Notes: generated from the sequence alone by a model not told the origin. A stretch of DNA of 64,000 bases from Kiritimatiellia bacterium (GCA_018001225.1 JAGNIJ010000013.1:22461-86460), one strand, 5' to 3'; shown: positions 1 to 8,662, numbered from the stretch's first letter. Program-made: numbers and translations.

Positions 1-95
1 TTTATTGCTGCTCTTCCCGGCGCACAACGGCTTGACGCCGGGGAAGGCGAGGGGCAGGCTTGCGGCATCCGGGGGAGGCCGGCAATAGAATCCGC

Positions 96-686
96 ATGGC
101 CGAGGTTTCACATAGCGGAACGGAGGACCAACTCGACAACGAGTTGATTGGGTCGTGGCGCGCGGGCCGCGAGGCGGCCCTGGAAGAGCTGTTAAGAAGA
201 TATCAAACGCGAATCTTCAGTTTCCTCTGCCGGATGCTGCGGAACTCGCACGACGCGGAGGACGCCGCCCAGGAGGCCTTCATCCGGGCGGCGACGAAGC
301 TGCACCGGTTCGACGAGGCGAAGGGGACGTTTAAAAGCTGGATGTTTCAGATCGCGTACCGGGAGGGCCTGCGAATGGCCGGGAAGCGAAAGCGGTTGCC
401 CGTCGGGGAATCCGCGTGGGCGGAACATGATGCCCCCGCCCCCGAGGCCGTGGACCCGGCGCCTTCTCCCGGCCGGCAACTGGAAGAGCAGGAGACCGCC
501 GCGCTGGTCGCGCGGGCCGTGGACAGCCTGCCCGACGCGGAAAAGCAGGTGGTCCTGATGCGGACGTACTCGGGGCTGCGGTTCCGCGAGATCGCGGAGC
601 TCATGAAGACCCCCTTGAATACGACACTGGGCCGGATGCACAATGCATCGCAGCGCTTGAAAAAATGGTTCGGCGAGGCGCCATGA
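96..686 (+). CDS. ECF-type RNA polymerase sigma factor
   Basis: Extracytoplasmic-function sigma factor, 196 aa, directing RNA polymerase to a dedicated promoter set. Region 2 spans about residues 18-95, with the helix HDAEDAAQEAFIRA. Region 4 spans about 137-190, with the helix-turn-helix around FREIAELMKTP. The linker is unusually long and rich in Pro and Ala. ATG 96 was chosen because region 2 begins shortly after it; a TTG at 60 would add 12 residues. The stop overlaps the next start as ATGA, so translation is probably coupled to the presumed anti-sigma factor. The family call is firm; the target promoters are unknown. Confidence 0.93.
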   Translation: MAEVSHSGTEDQLDNELIGSWRAGREAALEELLRRYQTRIFSFLCRMLRNSHDAEDAAQEAFIRAATKLHRFDEAKGTFKSWMFQIAYREGLRMAGKRKRLPVGESAWAEHDAPAPEAVDPAPSPGRQLEEQETAALVARAVDSLPDAEKQVVLMRTYSGLRFREIAELMKTPLNTTLGRMHNASQRLKKWFGEAP

Positions 687-1420
687 AGATCAGCCATGAA
701 GAGCTCCTGCTGTACGCGAGCGGCGAGTTACCGCCGGACCGCGCCGCGCGGGTCGAGGAAGCCCTGCGCTCCGATCCCGGGGCGCGGCGGGCGCTGGCCG
801 AACTCCGGGACCAGGAGGCGCAACTGGCGCGCCTGCCGCTGCTGGAACCGGGACGCGACCTGGTGGCCCCCGCCCTTGCGGCCGCGCGCCGGCCCCGGCT
901 CCTGGTTTTCCCCGCGCCCCTGCTGGCGGCCGCGGCGGCGCTGCTGGCGCTGGGCGGCCTGCTCTGGGCGCTCTGGCTCCGGAAACCGGAAGTCCAGGTG
1001 GCCCGGGAGGAGATCGCCCCGGCGCCGGGCGCCATCGCCAGCGACGAGGAACTCGGCGAGCGCATCGCCCGGCTCCGCGTCGCCGTGGGCGGCCTGGTCT
1101 CGCCCGAACCGGCGCGGACGGCCGAACCGGAGTTCTCTCCGGTCGCCGGCCTGCGCGGCCGCGTGGACCACCTCAAGGGCCTATGCCGCGCCCAGGGCGC
1201 CGGTCGCGAAACCTTGCCTGGAAGCGCCATGGACCGGCGCGTGCGGGACCTGAAATCGCGCCTGGAATCGGCGCGCGAAAACATCCTTTCCATCGAGATC
1301 CCGGCCGGGGACGAGATCGCCGGATGCCTTTCGACAATAATCAACGCGGCGCGCGGGTATCTCCTTCAGAAAGGCGACATCCGCCCCGGTAGCGATCTCA
1401 CAGAAAGGAGCGCGTCATGA
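683..1420 (+). CDS. Putative membrane anti-sigma factor
   Basis: Predicted single-pass membrane anti-sigma factor, 245 aa, likely to hold the upstream ECF sigma factor until a signal arrives. The first 45 residues (SHEELLLYASGELPPDRAA) look like the anti-sigma N-terminal helical domain, but the zinc motif HxxxCxxC of the usual ZAS fold is absent. One hydrophobic helix lies at about residues 74-99, followed by a C-terminal part of about 145 residues that would sit outside the membrane. ATGA overlaps at both ends place it in a tight three-gene operon. The call rests on position, the transmembrane helix and weak N-terminal similarity. Confidence 0.7.
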   Translation: MKISHEELLLYASGELPPDRAARVEEALRSDPGARRALAELRDQEAQLARLPLLEPGRDLVAPALAAARRPRLLVFPAPLLAAAAALLALGGLLWALWLRKPEVQVAREEIAPAPGAIASDEELGERIARLRVAVGGLVSPEPARTAEPEFSPVAGLRGRVDHLKGLCRAQGAGRETLPGSAMDRRVRDLKSRLESARENILSIEIPAGDEIAGCLSTIINAARGYLLQKGDIRPGSDLTERSAS

Positions 1421-1989
1421 AAAGAAACTCGATGGCCATTCCGTTTGTGCTTGGCTGGCTGCTGGCGGCCGTGGTGTGCAGCGGGCAGGAACCACCCCCC
1501 CCGCCGGGCGAGCCCCCCCTGCCCTCCGAGAGGGAAACCCTGGCGTTTTTGGAGACTAACCTGCCCGATACGCTGCGGAATCTCCAGGAGTTGCGGCAGC
1601 ACGAGCCGGAGATTTTCCAGCACGAGATCCGCATGCTGGGCCACATGGTGCGCCGTTACAACGAGTTAAAGCGCGTGGCTCCGGAGTTGGCCGCCGGCTT
1701 CCTGCGCGCCCAGCAGTTGGACGCCCAATGCCGGAAGACCGCCCAGGAACTGCGGCAGGCGACCGAGGAGGCACAGAAAACCCAGCTTCAGCAACGGCTC
1801 CAGGAGATGCTCAACGAGATATTCGACCTGCGCCTGGCCGAGCGCGAGTTGGAAGTCAAGAACCTCGAGCGGGAACTGAACAAGATCCGCACCATGCTGG
1901 AGACCCGCCGGCAGGCCAAGGAACAGATCGTCGAGCGCCGCCTGCGCGACCTGACCATGGAGGCCGACGAGGCCATGGGCTGGTGGTAA
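1417..1989 (+). CDS. Exported coiled-coil protein of the sigma operon
   Basis: Exported helical protein of 190 aa with no recognised family. Residues 1-25 form a signal peptide (MKRNSMAIPF then a hydrophobic stretch ending near VVCSGQ). A Pro-rich linker follows, then about 140 residues of charged, heptad-like helix (RELEVKNLERELNKI). The start overlaps the anti-sigma stop as ATGA, making it the third cistron of the sigma operon. By analogy with periplasmic partners of ECF systems it could be a stress sensor or anti-sigma modulator; that role is inference. The layout vaguely resembles Spy/CpxP-type helical proteins, without their diagnostic motifs. Confidence 0.7.
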   Translation: MKRNSMAIPFVLGWLLAAVVCSGQEPPPPPGEPPLPSERETLAFLETNLPDTLRNLQELRQHEPEIFQHEIRMLGHMVRRYNELKRVAPELAAGFLRAQQLDAQCRKTAQELRQATEEAQKTQLQQRLQEMLNEIFDLRLAERELEVKNLERELNKIRTMLETRRQAKEQIVERRLRDLTMEADEAMGWW

Positions 1990-2006
1990 AAAAAGCGGAA
2001 GGCATA

Positions 2007-2035
2007 TTGACAAAAAGCGCGCCGACCGACATTAT
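2007..2035 (+). promoter_or_regulatory. Candidate sigma-70 promoter for the PEP-CTERM gene
   Basis: TTGACA at 2007-2012 is a perfect -35 box. After 17 bp, CATTAT at 2030-2035 matches four of six -10 positions. It lies 70 bp upstream of the ATG at 2105, which has a strong GGGAGG ribosome binding site. The alternative -10 TATATC at 2033-2038 would need a 20-bp spacer. Confidence 0.5.
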
Positions 2036-2104
2036 ATCCTTGTTTGAATGCCGTTGCGGCCTCATGGGTAGGGGCCGCCCCAGGCACCAGGCGGGAGGAA
2101 TACA

Positions 2105-2812
2105 ATGAAGCTTCTTTCATTCGCGTTCGCGTTTCTCGCGGCGGCGGCCGTCCAGGCGTCGATGATCTACAACGATTCCCTGTCCGACATCGACGCCGGC
2201 CTGAATAACGGCGCGGGCACGCTGGATATCGTGAGCATGGAAGTTTCCCACACCGCCTCGGACATCATCTTCGCCCTGACGGTAAACGGCGACGTCTCCA
2301 CCACCGACTGGGGCAAGTTCATGGTCGGCATTGCGACCGGCGACAGCGCGGGCACCACGACCAGCGACGGGTGGGGCCGGCCGATTTACCTCGACGGGCC
2401 TTCCGGCGACATGAACTACTGGCTCGGTGCATGGGTGGATGCGGGCGGCGGATCGCAACTCTGGAGCTATAACGGGGCTACGTGGGATGGCCCGGCCGCA
2501 CCGACCAGTTACTCGTTCTCCGGTGGGGTCCAGAGCCTGATCACCATGACCGTTTCCCGCGCCTCGTTGGGGCTTACGGGCGACGACACGTTCTACTTTG
2601 ACGCCTACTCGTCCGGCGGCGGCGGCGGTGACACTGCCATCGATGCCCTGTCGAATCCGAATGTAAGCGTCACGGCATGGGACCAGCAGTACACATCCTC
2701 GGGCACCACCGGCTTGAGCATGTACACCATTCCCGAGCCCTCGACGGCGATGCTGCTGGGCGTGGGCGTGTTGGTCGGTTTGGGCGCGCTGCGCCGAGTC
2801 CGGCGCGCGTAA
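2105..2812 (+). CDS. PEP-CTERM sorting-domain surface protein
   Basis: Exported surface or matrix protein, 235 aa. An N-terminal signal peptide (hydrophobic LLSFAFAFLAAAAVQA) is followed by a beta-rich body. The C-terminus carries the full exosortase tail: IPEPS, a hydrophobic helix (LLGVGVLVGLGALR), then RRVRRA. Proteins of this kind are cleaved by exosortase EpsH/XrtA and linked to the envelope or released into the exopolysaccharide matrix; no exosortase is in this window. The body has Gly/Ser/Thr-rich stretches (SSGGGGGDTAID) and no recognisable enzymatic motif. GGGAGG stands 6 nt before the ATG. Confidence 0.9.
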   Translation: MKLLSFAFAFLAAAAVQASMIYNDSLSDIDAGLNNGAGTLDIVSMEVSHTASDIIFALTVNGDVSTTDWGKFMVGIATGDSAGTTTSDGWGRPIYLDGPSGDMNYWLGAWVDAGGGSQLWSYNGATWDGPAAPTSYSFSGGVQSLITMTVSRASLGLTGDDTFYFDAYSSGGGGGDTAIDALSNPNVSVTAWDQQYTSSGTTGLSMYTIPEPSTAMLLGVGVLVGLGALRRVRRA

Positions 2813-2825
2813 GCGCCGGCCTCCG

Positions 2826-4694
2826 ATGCCGCAGGGCAAGAGATGGTTCTCCCGAATCCTGGCCTTAGCGCTTCCTTTTCTTCTCCTCGCTTCAATTGAA
2901 ACCGGCTTGAGGCTTTCCGGCCGGGGCGGCTATCCCGCGTTCCTGCGCGAGGCCGGCCGGCTGCCGTCCGGGGAAACGCTCTGCCTCGTCGAGCCGGCCG
3001 CGTCCAAGCCTTATTTCTTCGCCAACCCCGACCGGCCGGGATACGCGGATCAGTCCACCTTCGTCATGCCGAAGCCGGCGGGGACGGTCCGCATCTTTCT
3101 CATCGGCGAATCCGCCGCGAAGGGCTATCCCCAACCGCGCAATCTTTCCATGGCCGCGTTCCTCCAGGAAATGCTCAACAGCGCGTGGACGGACAGAAAG
3201 GCCGAGGTCATCAGCCTCGGGACCACCGCCGTCGCCAGCTTCCCGCTGGTCTACCTCGTCCGCGACGCGCTGAACTACGACCCCGACCTGCTCATTTTTT
3301 ACATCGGCAACAACGAGTTCTTCGGCGCGTACGGAACCGGCTCCATCAACACGGCCGGCACCCTCCCGCCGTCCGCCCTCCGCGTCCTGCGCGCCCTGCG
3401 CGGCCTCGCCCTCGTCCAGGCGCTGGACGAATGGCGCTACGCGAAGCCGGGGGAAGGCATGACGCTCATGGAGGAAATGATCGGCCGGGCGGCCATCCCC
3501 GCGGACTCGCCCCTGCGCGCGGCCGCCGCCCGCAACCTCCGCGCGAACCTGGGCGCCATGCTGGACGCCGCGAAGGCCGCCGGCGTCCCGGCCCTCGTTT
3601 GCACCACCGCCGCCAACGAGTCGGACCTCGCCCCGCTCGGCGGGGACCCGGCCGCGCAGGCGGCCTTCGAAAAGGGCCGCGCCCTCGAGGCCCGCGACCT
3701 GGACACCCTCCCCTGGCGGCCGATCTCGCAGACCGAGGAAGCGATCCGGGCGGCCGCGCGCGAAAAAGGAGCCGCGCTCTGCGATATCGCCGAACTCTTC
3801 CGCCGGGAGAGCCCGGACGGCGCCACGGGCCGGGATCTCGTCGAAGACCACGTGCACCTGTCGTTGCGCGGACAGGCCCGCGCCGCGCGGGCGATGGCCG
3901 AAGCCATGACGCGGATGCCGGGGCTTCTCCGCGTGGACCCCGGCGCGCTGGCGGGCCTGCCGGACGACGCCGAGCTGGCGCGGCGACAGGGCGCCAACCC
4001 GTACGACGAGTACCGCGTGAACCACACGCTGCGGGTGCTCTACGGGGTTCCCTTCATGAAGCGGTCCAATCCGGCGGCCTTCCAGCGATACGACGCGGCC
4101 TGCCGCGCCACGGAGGCGCGCATGTCGCCCGGCGTGCTCGCGGCGGCGCGGGAGTGGCAGACGCTGCGCCCACACGCGGGCGGGCTGCGGCCGATCACGG
4201 CCATGATCGCGCGCGTGCTGCTTCGGGAAGGCCGCACGGCGGAGGCCCTGCCGCTCTACGACATCGCCGCGCGCCAGGTACCGGAGTACACCTCGTGGCA
4301 GCTCGAATACGTGTACTTCGCGCTCGCCTGCCGGGAGAAACTCGCCGGCGGCCTGTCGCCGACCGAGCGCGAAACCGCCGCGAGCGCGATCGCGCAGGGC
4401 GTCTTCCTGCTCGCGCACGGCGACTCGAAAACGGGGCTGACGGAACGCTACGTCGGCCGCCTGCACCAACTGCGCGGCGAGTGGGCCGAGGCGATCCCGT
4501 TCCTGCTCGCCGCGCGCCCGCGCATGCGCGCCGAGGACCTCGTCGCCTGCGACCAGGCCCTGGTCATGTCGTACCTGAAGACCGGCCGGACCGCCGACGC
4601 GCGCGCCCTGGCCGACGAGGGCATCCGGAACAGCGGCCGCTTCGCGGGAGTCTACCGGAAACTGCGCGACGGCATCGAGCGCGACGCCCCGTAG
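2826..4694 (+). CDS. SGNH/GDSL hydrolase with C-terminal TPR-like region
   Basis: Membrane-anchored or secreted hydrolase of 622 aa in the SGNH superfamily. A hydrophobic segment at residues 11-25 is a signal anchor. The blocks are visible in order: GES around Ser96 (block I nucleophile), GNNE at 161-164 (block III oxyanion Asn) and D..H in EDHVHLSLRG near 341 (block V catalytic pair). After about residue 400 the sequence becomes helical with TPR-like repeats (REGRTAEALPLYDIAA, LKTGRTADARALADEG). Such enzymes deacetylate or de-esterify polysaccharides. It lies 13 bp after the PEP-CTERM gene and may share its transcript. The substrate is unknown. Confidence 0.8.
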   Translation: MPQGKRWFSRILALALPFLLLASIETGLRLSGRGGYPAFLREAGRLPSGETLCLVEPAASKPYFFANPDRPGYADQSTFVMPKPAGTVRIFLIGESAAKGYPQPRNLSMAAFLQEMLNSAWTDRKAEVISLGTTAVASFPLVYLVRDALNYDPDLLIFYIGNNEFFGAYGTGSINTAGTLPPSALRVLRALRGLALVQALDEWRYAKPGEGMTLMEEMIGRAAIPADSPLRAAAARNLRANLGAMLDAAKAAGVPALVCTTAANESDLAPLGGDPAAQAAFEKGRALEARDLDTLPWRPISQTEEAIRAAAREKGAALCDIAELFRRESPDGATGRDLVEDHVHLSLRGQARAARAMAEAMTRMPGLLRVDPGALAGLPDDAELARRQGANPYDEYRVNHTLRVLYGVPFMKRSNPAAFQRYDAACRATEARMSPGVLAAAREWQTLRPHAGGLRPITAMIARVLLREGRTAEALPLYDIAARQVPEYTSWQLEYVYFALACREKLAGGLSPTERETAASAIAQGVFLLAHGDSKTGLTERYVGRLHQLRGEWAEAIPFLLAARPRMRAEDLVACDQALVMSYLKTGRTADARALADEGIRNSGRFAGVYRKLRDGIERDAP

Positions 4695-4705
4695 CCGGGC
4701 GAAAC

Positions 4706-4741
4706 GGCGGCGCCCCGGGGTGGAGGACCCGGGACGCCGCC
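4706..4741. terminator. Long stem-loop between convergent genes
   Basis: GGCGGCGCCCCGGG (4706-4719) pairs with CCCGGGACGCCGCC (4728-4741), a 14-bp stem with one G-U pair and an 8-nt loop. It lies between the stops of the SGNH gene and glnK, so it could terminate both. There is no T run, so Rho-independent action is uncertain. Confidence 0.45.
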
Positions 4742-4754
4742 TTGGATGGAGCGA

Positions 4755-5096
4755 TCAGCCGATGGCCGGAGAGCCGGTCTCCCCCGTGCGGATGCGGTAG
4801 CATTCCTCCAGGGGCATGACGAAGATCTTGCCGTCCCCGATCCGCCCCGTCCGGGCGCCCTTGATGATGGCGTCCAGCGTGGGCTTCACGAAGCCGTCGT
4901 TCACGGCGATCTCCAGGCGCACTTTCTTGAGCAGGTTCACCTCGACATCCGCGCCGCGGTAGCTCTCGTGGTAGCCCTTCTGCTGGCCGCACCCGAGGGC
5001 GTTGGTGACGGACATCTTGAACACCTCGGCCTCGTAGAGGGCCTGCTTGACCGCGTTCAGCCGCTCGGGCTGGATATAGGCGATGATCAGTTTCAT
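4755..5096 (-). CDS. glnK: PII nitrogen regulatory protein GlnK-like
   Basis: PII signal protein, 113 aa, the usual length. It binds ATP/ADP and 2-oxoglutarate and gates the ammonium channel encoded just upstream. Visible hallmarks are the N-terminal beta strand ([10 protein letters not shown]), the T-loop [17 protein letters not shown] and the C-terminal signature [23 protein letters not shown]. Tyr46 is present, but position 51, the tyrosine uridylylated in enteric PII proteins, is Val. Control by GlnD-type uridylylation is therefore unlikely, and ligand binding alone may operate. It lies 25 bp downstream of amtB, the classical amtB-glnK pair. Confidence 0.93.
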   Translation of the reverse strand: MKLIIAYIQPERLNAVKQALYEAEVFKMSVTNALGCGQQKGYHESYRGADVEVNLLKKVRLEIAVNDGFVKPTLDAIIKGARTGRIGDGKIFVMPLEECYRIRTGETGSPAIG

Positions 5097-5121
5097 GGTC
5101 GTTCTCCTTTGATTCCGTGGC

Positions 5122-6540
5122 TCATTGCGTGGTGAAGACCTGGAAGCCGCTGTAGGCCTCCATGCCGTGCTCGCCGATGTCCAGGCCGCGCAGTTCCTCG
5201 TCCTCGCTCACCCGCAGGCCGAGCGTCACCTTGATCAGCGCCCAGATCGCCAGCGCAATGAAGAAGGTGAAGCCGCCGACCGCCGCCACGCCGATGAACT
5301 GGTGCCAGAGCAGCGAGAAGCCGCCGCCGAAGAACAGGCCGTTGCCCGTCGTGTTCGGCATGACGTCCGCCTGCGCGAACAGGCCGACGGCCAGCGTTCC
5401 GAATACGCCGTTGACGAGGTGGACCGAGAGCGCGCCCACGGGATCGTCGATCTTCATCCGGTCGAAGAACAGCACCGCGAGCACGACGAGCACGCCGGCG
5501 ATCAGGCCGATGACGATGGACATCGGCACGCTGACGAACGCGCAGGGCGCCGTGATGGCGACCAGGCCCGCGAGGCAGCCGTTCAGGATCATCGAGAGGT
5601 CCGGCTTGCCCAGCAGCAGCCAGGCCATCAGCGTCGCGCTCAAGCTCGCCGCGGCGGCCGCGCTGTTGGTCGTCACGGCGATCCGGGCGATATCCCCCGC
5701 GGCGGCGGCCATGGTCGAGCCGGGGTTGAATCCGAACCAGCCGAACCACAGGACGAACACGCCGAGCGCCGTCGTGGACATGTTATGGCCGAAGACCGGT
5801 CGCGGCTTGCCATCCGCCCGGTACTTGCCCAGCCGCGGGCCGAGCAACAGGACGCCCGCGAGCGCGGCCCAGCCGCCGACCGAGTGCACCGCCGTCGAGC
5901 CGGCGAAGTCCCACATGCCCAGCTTCTGCAGCCAGCCCCCGCCCCAGATCCAGTGGCCCGTGATCGGGTACAGGATGGCGACCAGGATGAAGGAGAAGAT
6001 CATGAACGAGTGGAACTTGATCCGCTCGGCGACGGCGCCGGACACGATCGTCGCCGCCGTGCCGGCGAACACAAGCTGGAAGAAGAACTTCGCCCAGAAC
6101 GGGACGGTCGCCCAGCTGATCGCCGAGTACACGCCCTGGTAGGCGTCGCCCGCCGCCGGGCTGTTGTCCGCCCCCGCGGCGAACCACAGGCCCTTGAGGC
6201 CGGCGAACCCGGAGCCGTCTCCGAACATCAGCCCCCAGCCCAGCACGTAGTAGGCCAGCGAGGCGATGCCGAACACGATGAAGTTCTTCGCCAGGATGTT
6301 CACCGTGTTCTTCGCCCGGCAGAGCCCCGATTCCACCATGGCGAATCCCAGGTTCATGAAGAACACCAGGCAGGCCGCGATCAGCACCCAGAGGGTGTCG
6401 AGCGTGACCTTGTAGTTCGCCACCGCGTCCGCCATCTCCTGCGTGAACACCGGCGCCGCCTCCTGGGCCCGGGCCGCGCCCGCCGCGCCGCCCAACACCA
6501 CGAGAGACAACACCCCCACCGCCCACCGCTTCCATTTCAT
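5122..6540 (-). CDS. amtB: Ammonium transporter AmtB
   Basis: Ammonium channel of the Amt/Rh family, 472 aa from ATG 6540, with a cleavable signal peptide (MKWKRW, hydrophobic core, ARAQ) and about 11 membrane helices. The paired pore histidines appear in STAVHSVGG and [16 protein letters not shown] 6540 was preferred over an in-frame ATG at 6594 because it opens directly onto the signal peptide and has an AGGA site upstream. It carries ammonium inward for glutamine synthesis and is normally plugged by GlnK when nitrogen is ample. The upstream region holds a sigma-54-type promoter. Confidence 0.95.
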   Translation of the reverse strand: MKWKRWAVGVLSLVVLGGAAGAARAQEAAPVFTQEMADAVANYKVTLDTLWVLIAACLVFFMNLGFAMVESGLCRAKNTVNILAKNFIVFGIASLAYYVLGWGLMFGDGSGFAGLKGLWFAAGADNSPAAGDAYQGVYSAISWATVPFWAKFFFQLVFAGTAATIVSGAVAERIKFHSFMIFSFILVAILYPITGHWIWGGGWLQKLGMWDFAGSTAVHSVGGWAALAGVLLLGPRLGKYRADGKPRPVFGHNMSTTALGVFVLWFGWFGFNPGSTMAAAAGDIARIAVTTNSAAAAASLSATLMAWLLLGKPDLSMILNGCLAGLVAITAPCAFVSVPMSIVIGLIAGVLVVLAVLFFDRMKIDDPVGALSVHLVNGVFGTLAVGLFAQADVMPNTTGNGLFFGGGFSLLWHQFIGVAAVGGFTFFIALAIWALIKVTLGLRVSEDEELRGLDIGEHGMEAYSGFQVFTTQ

Positions 6541-6600
6541 AAGCGATCCTTTCCTTCCGAATGGCCCATCCGCCCCATGCGAATGACGCGCCATGCCTTT

Positions 6601-6616
6601 AGCAGCGCCCGTGCCA
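6601..6616 (-). promoter_or_regulatory. Sigma-54-type promoter of amtB-glnK
   Basis: Read on the minus strand, TGGCACGGGCGCTGCT matches the RpoN consensus TGGCACG-N4-TTGCW except for C instead of T at the first -12 position. The GG and GC doublets have the required 10-bp spacing. The element ends 60 bp before the amtB ATG. RpoN control of amtB-glnK is well known in many bacteria. Confidence 0.65.
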
Positions 6617-6701
6617 ATAAACGCCTCCGCGCCAGCAGAAACAGCGCAACACGCTGATACGGAAACTGATATAAATTTGTGTCAAAAACCAAATCCCAAA
6701 A

Positions 6702-6725
6702 TATAAATACATTATTGTATTTATA
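6702..6725. promoter_or_regulatory. Perfect 10-bp inverted repeat upstream of amtB
   Basis: TATAAATACA (6702-6711), loop TTAT, then TGTATTTATA (6716-6725). It lies about 85-110 bp upstream of the sigma-54 element, in an AT-rich island within GC-rich DNA. The position suits an activator site, but the sequence is not the NtrC consensus. The kinase gene stops at 6798, so a role in its 3' end is also possible. Confidence 0.4.
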
Positions 6726-6797
6726 AACATGTACTATTACATTATTGTTTATTTCACGGACAAACGGCTGGCGGCGCGGCGGAGGGCGGCAGGCGGA

Positions 6798-8510
6798 TCA
6801 AGTCCCGCTGGGGCGGGCCTTCTGGTATTCGATGATGCGGCGCTGGAGGAACTCGGCCTCGGCGCGGGTGATGTCCACCTCGGACTCGTAGCCTTCGGCC
6901 AGGGCGCCGCGGCTGCCGAGGAGGCCGAACCGGGCCTCGTCGAACTGGGACACGTCAAATTTCCACGCCGGGTCCCGGCCGTACATAAAGTGATGCACGG
7001 TTCGATCCTTGACGGCGGTCCGGAACTTGTTGAGCTGGGTCCAGCTCGAGGCCTTGTTGCGGCGCAGGTTGTCGGTGATGACCCCCTCGTACACGACCTC
7101 GGCGCGGTTGGACGGCACGTTCCAGAGCACCACGTCCAGTTCGCCCATCGTCCGGCCGGTCTCGTCGTGGAAGGTGATGTTGGGCAGGGGCTGGATCTGG
7201 TTCGGATCGAACTGCTCCCGGAACTGGACGTACGCGAGGGCCTCCATGATCGTCCCGATGCTCCCCCACTTGAACCCCTGCAGGTCGCGGAGCTGGTTGA
7301 AGTAGAGCTGGACCAGGGGGCGGCGCTCCTCCGGAATGTAGGGCGGCCACGCGGTGATCTCGGCGCTCGCGGCGGAATCCGGGGCGGGCCCGGCGGAATC
7401 CGCCGGCGGCGGGGTCGGCGCCGGCCGGAGCCAGACCAGGGCCGTGACGATCGCCGCCAGCAGGACCAGCGGGATCACAAAGACCAGGGCGCGATGCAGG
7501 ACGCCGCGCCCCGGCGGCGCCCCGGCGGCGGGTTCGGCTTTGCGGGTCGGCGAGATCTTCAGCATGCCCGTCGTCGGCGGCACGGCCTCCGCGCCCAGCG
7601 GGGCTATCTGCGGGCCGCGGGCCGGCGTCACGATCTTGATGGTCGTCGTGCGCACCGTGCCGGGCAGCATTTTCCGCAACGCGGTCAGCGCCTCCGCGGC
7701 GCCGGCCCACCGCTCCTGCGGGTCGAAGGCGATGGCCTTCATGACCCAGTTGCACAGCGACGGCGGAAGGTCCGGCCGCCAGTCGCCGAGCGGCTTGACG
7801 TTGTGCTCGATGTGGCTGGTGATCACCGCCGGGATCGAGTCGCCCTCGAACGGATAGCGCCCGGCCAGCATGTAGTAGCAGACGCAGCCGATGGAGTAGA
7901 TGTCCGTGCGCGCGTCGAGGGGCAGGTGCTTGAGCTGCTCGGGCGCGATGAAGAAAATGGAGCCGTAGATCGAGGTGTTGCCCTCCATGCTCTGGACGGT
8001 CGGCTGGGTCACGAACCGCGCGAGCCCAAAGTCCAGGATCTTGTACTGCCAGCCGCCGCTGGGGAGCCGTGTGCGCATGATGTTCTGCGGCTTGAGGTCG
8101 CGGTGGATCATGCCGGCCTGGTGGGCGGCGATGAGCCCCTCCAGGATCTGCTGCGCCGCCTCGGCGAAGGAGTCGCGATCCACGGGCCCGCGCTGGATCA
8201 CGCGGTCGAGCGCCTCGCCGTCGAGGTACTCCATGATCACGTACGGCCCCTCGTCGTCCACGCCGAAGTCGTAAATGGTCAGGATGTTGGGATGCTGGAT
8301 GGCGGCGAGGGTCATGGCCTCGCGCCAGAGCTTCTCGGTAATCGCGGTTTCCTCCGCCAGGTCGTCGAGCACCCTCACGCGCTTGACCGCCACGAAGCGG
8401 TGCAACTGGAGGTCCCAGGCCTGGTAGACCATCCCCACGCCGCCGGTGCCCAGCGGGCGCCGGATTTCATAACGGCCGGCCAGCACTTTTTTTTCGGGCT
8501 CTTTCGCCAT
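6798..8510 (-). CDS. Membrane Ser/Thr protein kinase with unusual C-terminal domain
   Basis: Hanks-type kinase of 570 aa. The catalytic domain (about 12-280) shows the glycine loop LGTGGVGMVY, the ATP lysine in AVKR (Lys43), HRDLKPQN (136-143), DFG (160-162) and APE (189-191). A Pro/Ala linker leads to one transmembrane helix at about 341-361. The last 200 residues would lie outside the cytoplasm and are not a PASTA, TPR or WD domain. Within them, GELDVVLW and AEVVYEGV near residues 454-480 faintly recall a PD-(D/E)XK nuclease core but lack the lysine. ATG 8510 sits just before the kinase domain; an earlier in-frame start at 8630 would add low-complexity sequence. Confidence 0.88.
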   Translation of the reverse strand: MAKEPEKKVLAGRYEIRRPLGTGGVGMVYQAWDLQLHRFVAVKRVRVLDDLAEETAITEKLWREAMTLAAIQHPNILTIYDFGVDDEGPYVIMEYLDGEALDRVIQRGPVDRDSFAEAAQQILEGLIAAHQAGMIHRDLKPQNIMRTRLPSGGWQYKILDFGLARFVTQPTVQSMEGNTSIYGSIFFIAPEQLKHLPLDARTDIYSIGCVCYYMLAGRYPFEGDSIPAVITSHIEHNVKPLGDWRPDLPPSLCNWVMKAIAFDPQERWAGAAEALTALRKMLPGTVRTTTIKIVTPARGPQIAPLGAEAVPPTTGMLKISPTRKAEPAAGAPPGRGVLHRALVFVIPLVLLAAIVTALVWLRPAPTPPPADSAGPAPDSAASAEITAWPPYIPEERRPLVQLYFNQLRDLQGFKWGSIGTIMEALAYVQFREQFDPNQIQPLPNITFHDETGRTMGELDVVLWNVPSNRAEVVYEGVITDNLRRNKASSWTQLNKFRTAVKDRTVHHFMYGRDPAWKFDVSQFDEARFGLLGSRGALAEGYESEVDITRAEAEFLQRRIIEYQKARPSGT

Positions 8511-8589
8511 AACCCGGACTCGACGCGGCGACCTTTCCCAAACGCGGGGCAGCATAACACCCCCCCCGTCCCGCCGTCGAGTCCCGTCC

Positions 8590-8662
8590 CTCCGGCGGCA
8601 GAGCGCCGGAGCTACAACGCGGGCCTTCAACCCTCTGTCGTTCCGCCGCTCTGCCGGCGGAA
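8590..8662. repeat. Pair of inverted REP-like stem-loops
   Basis: Two hairpins face each other. CTCCGGCG-GCAGAG-CGCCGGAG is at 8590-8611, and TTCCGCCG-CTCTGC-CGGCGGAA is at 8641-8662. The hexamer loop is the same in opposite orientations while the stems differ with pairing kept, the arrangement of bacterial REP/BIME elements. They lie between the kinase start and the HIT gene. Confidence 0.55.
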
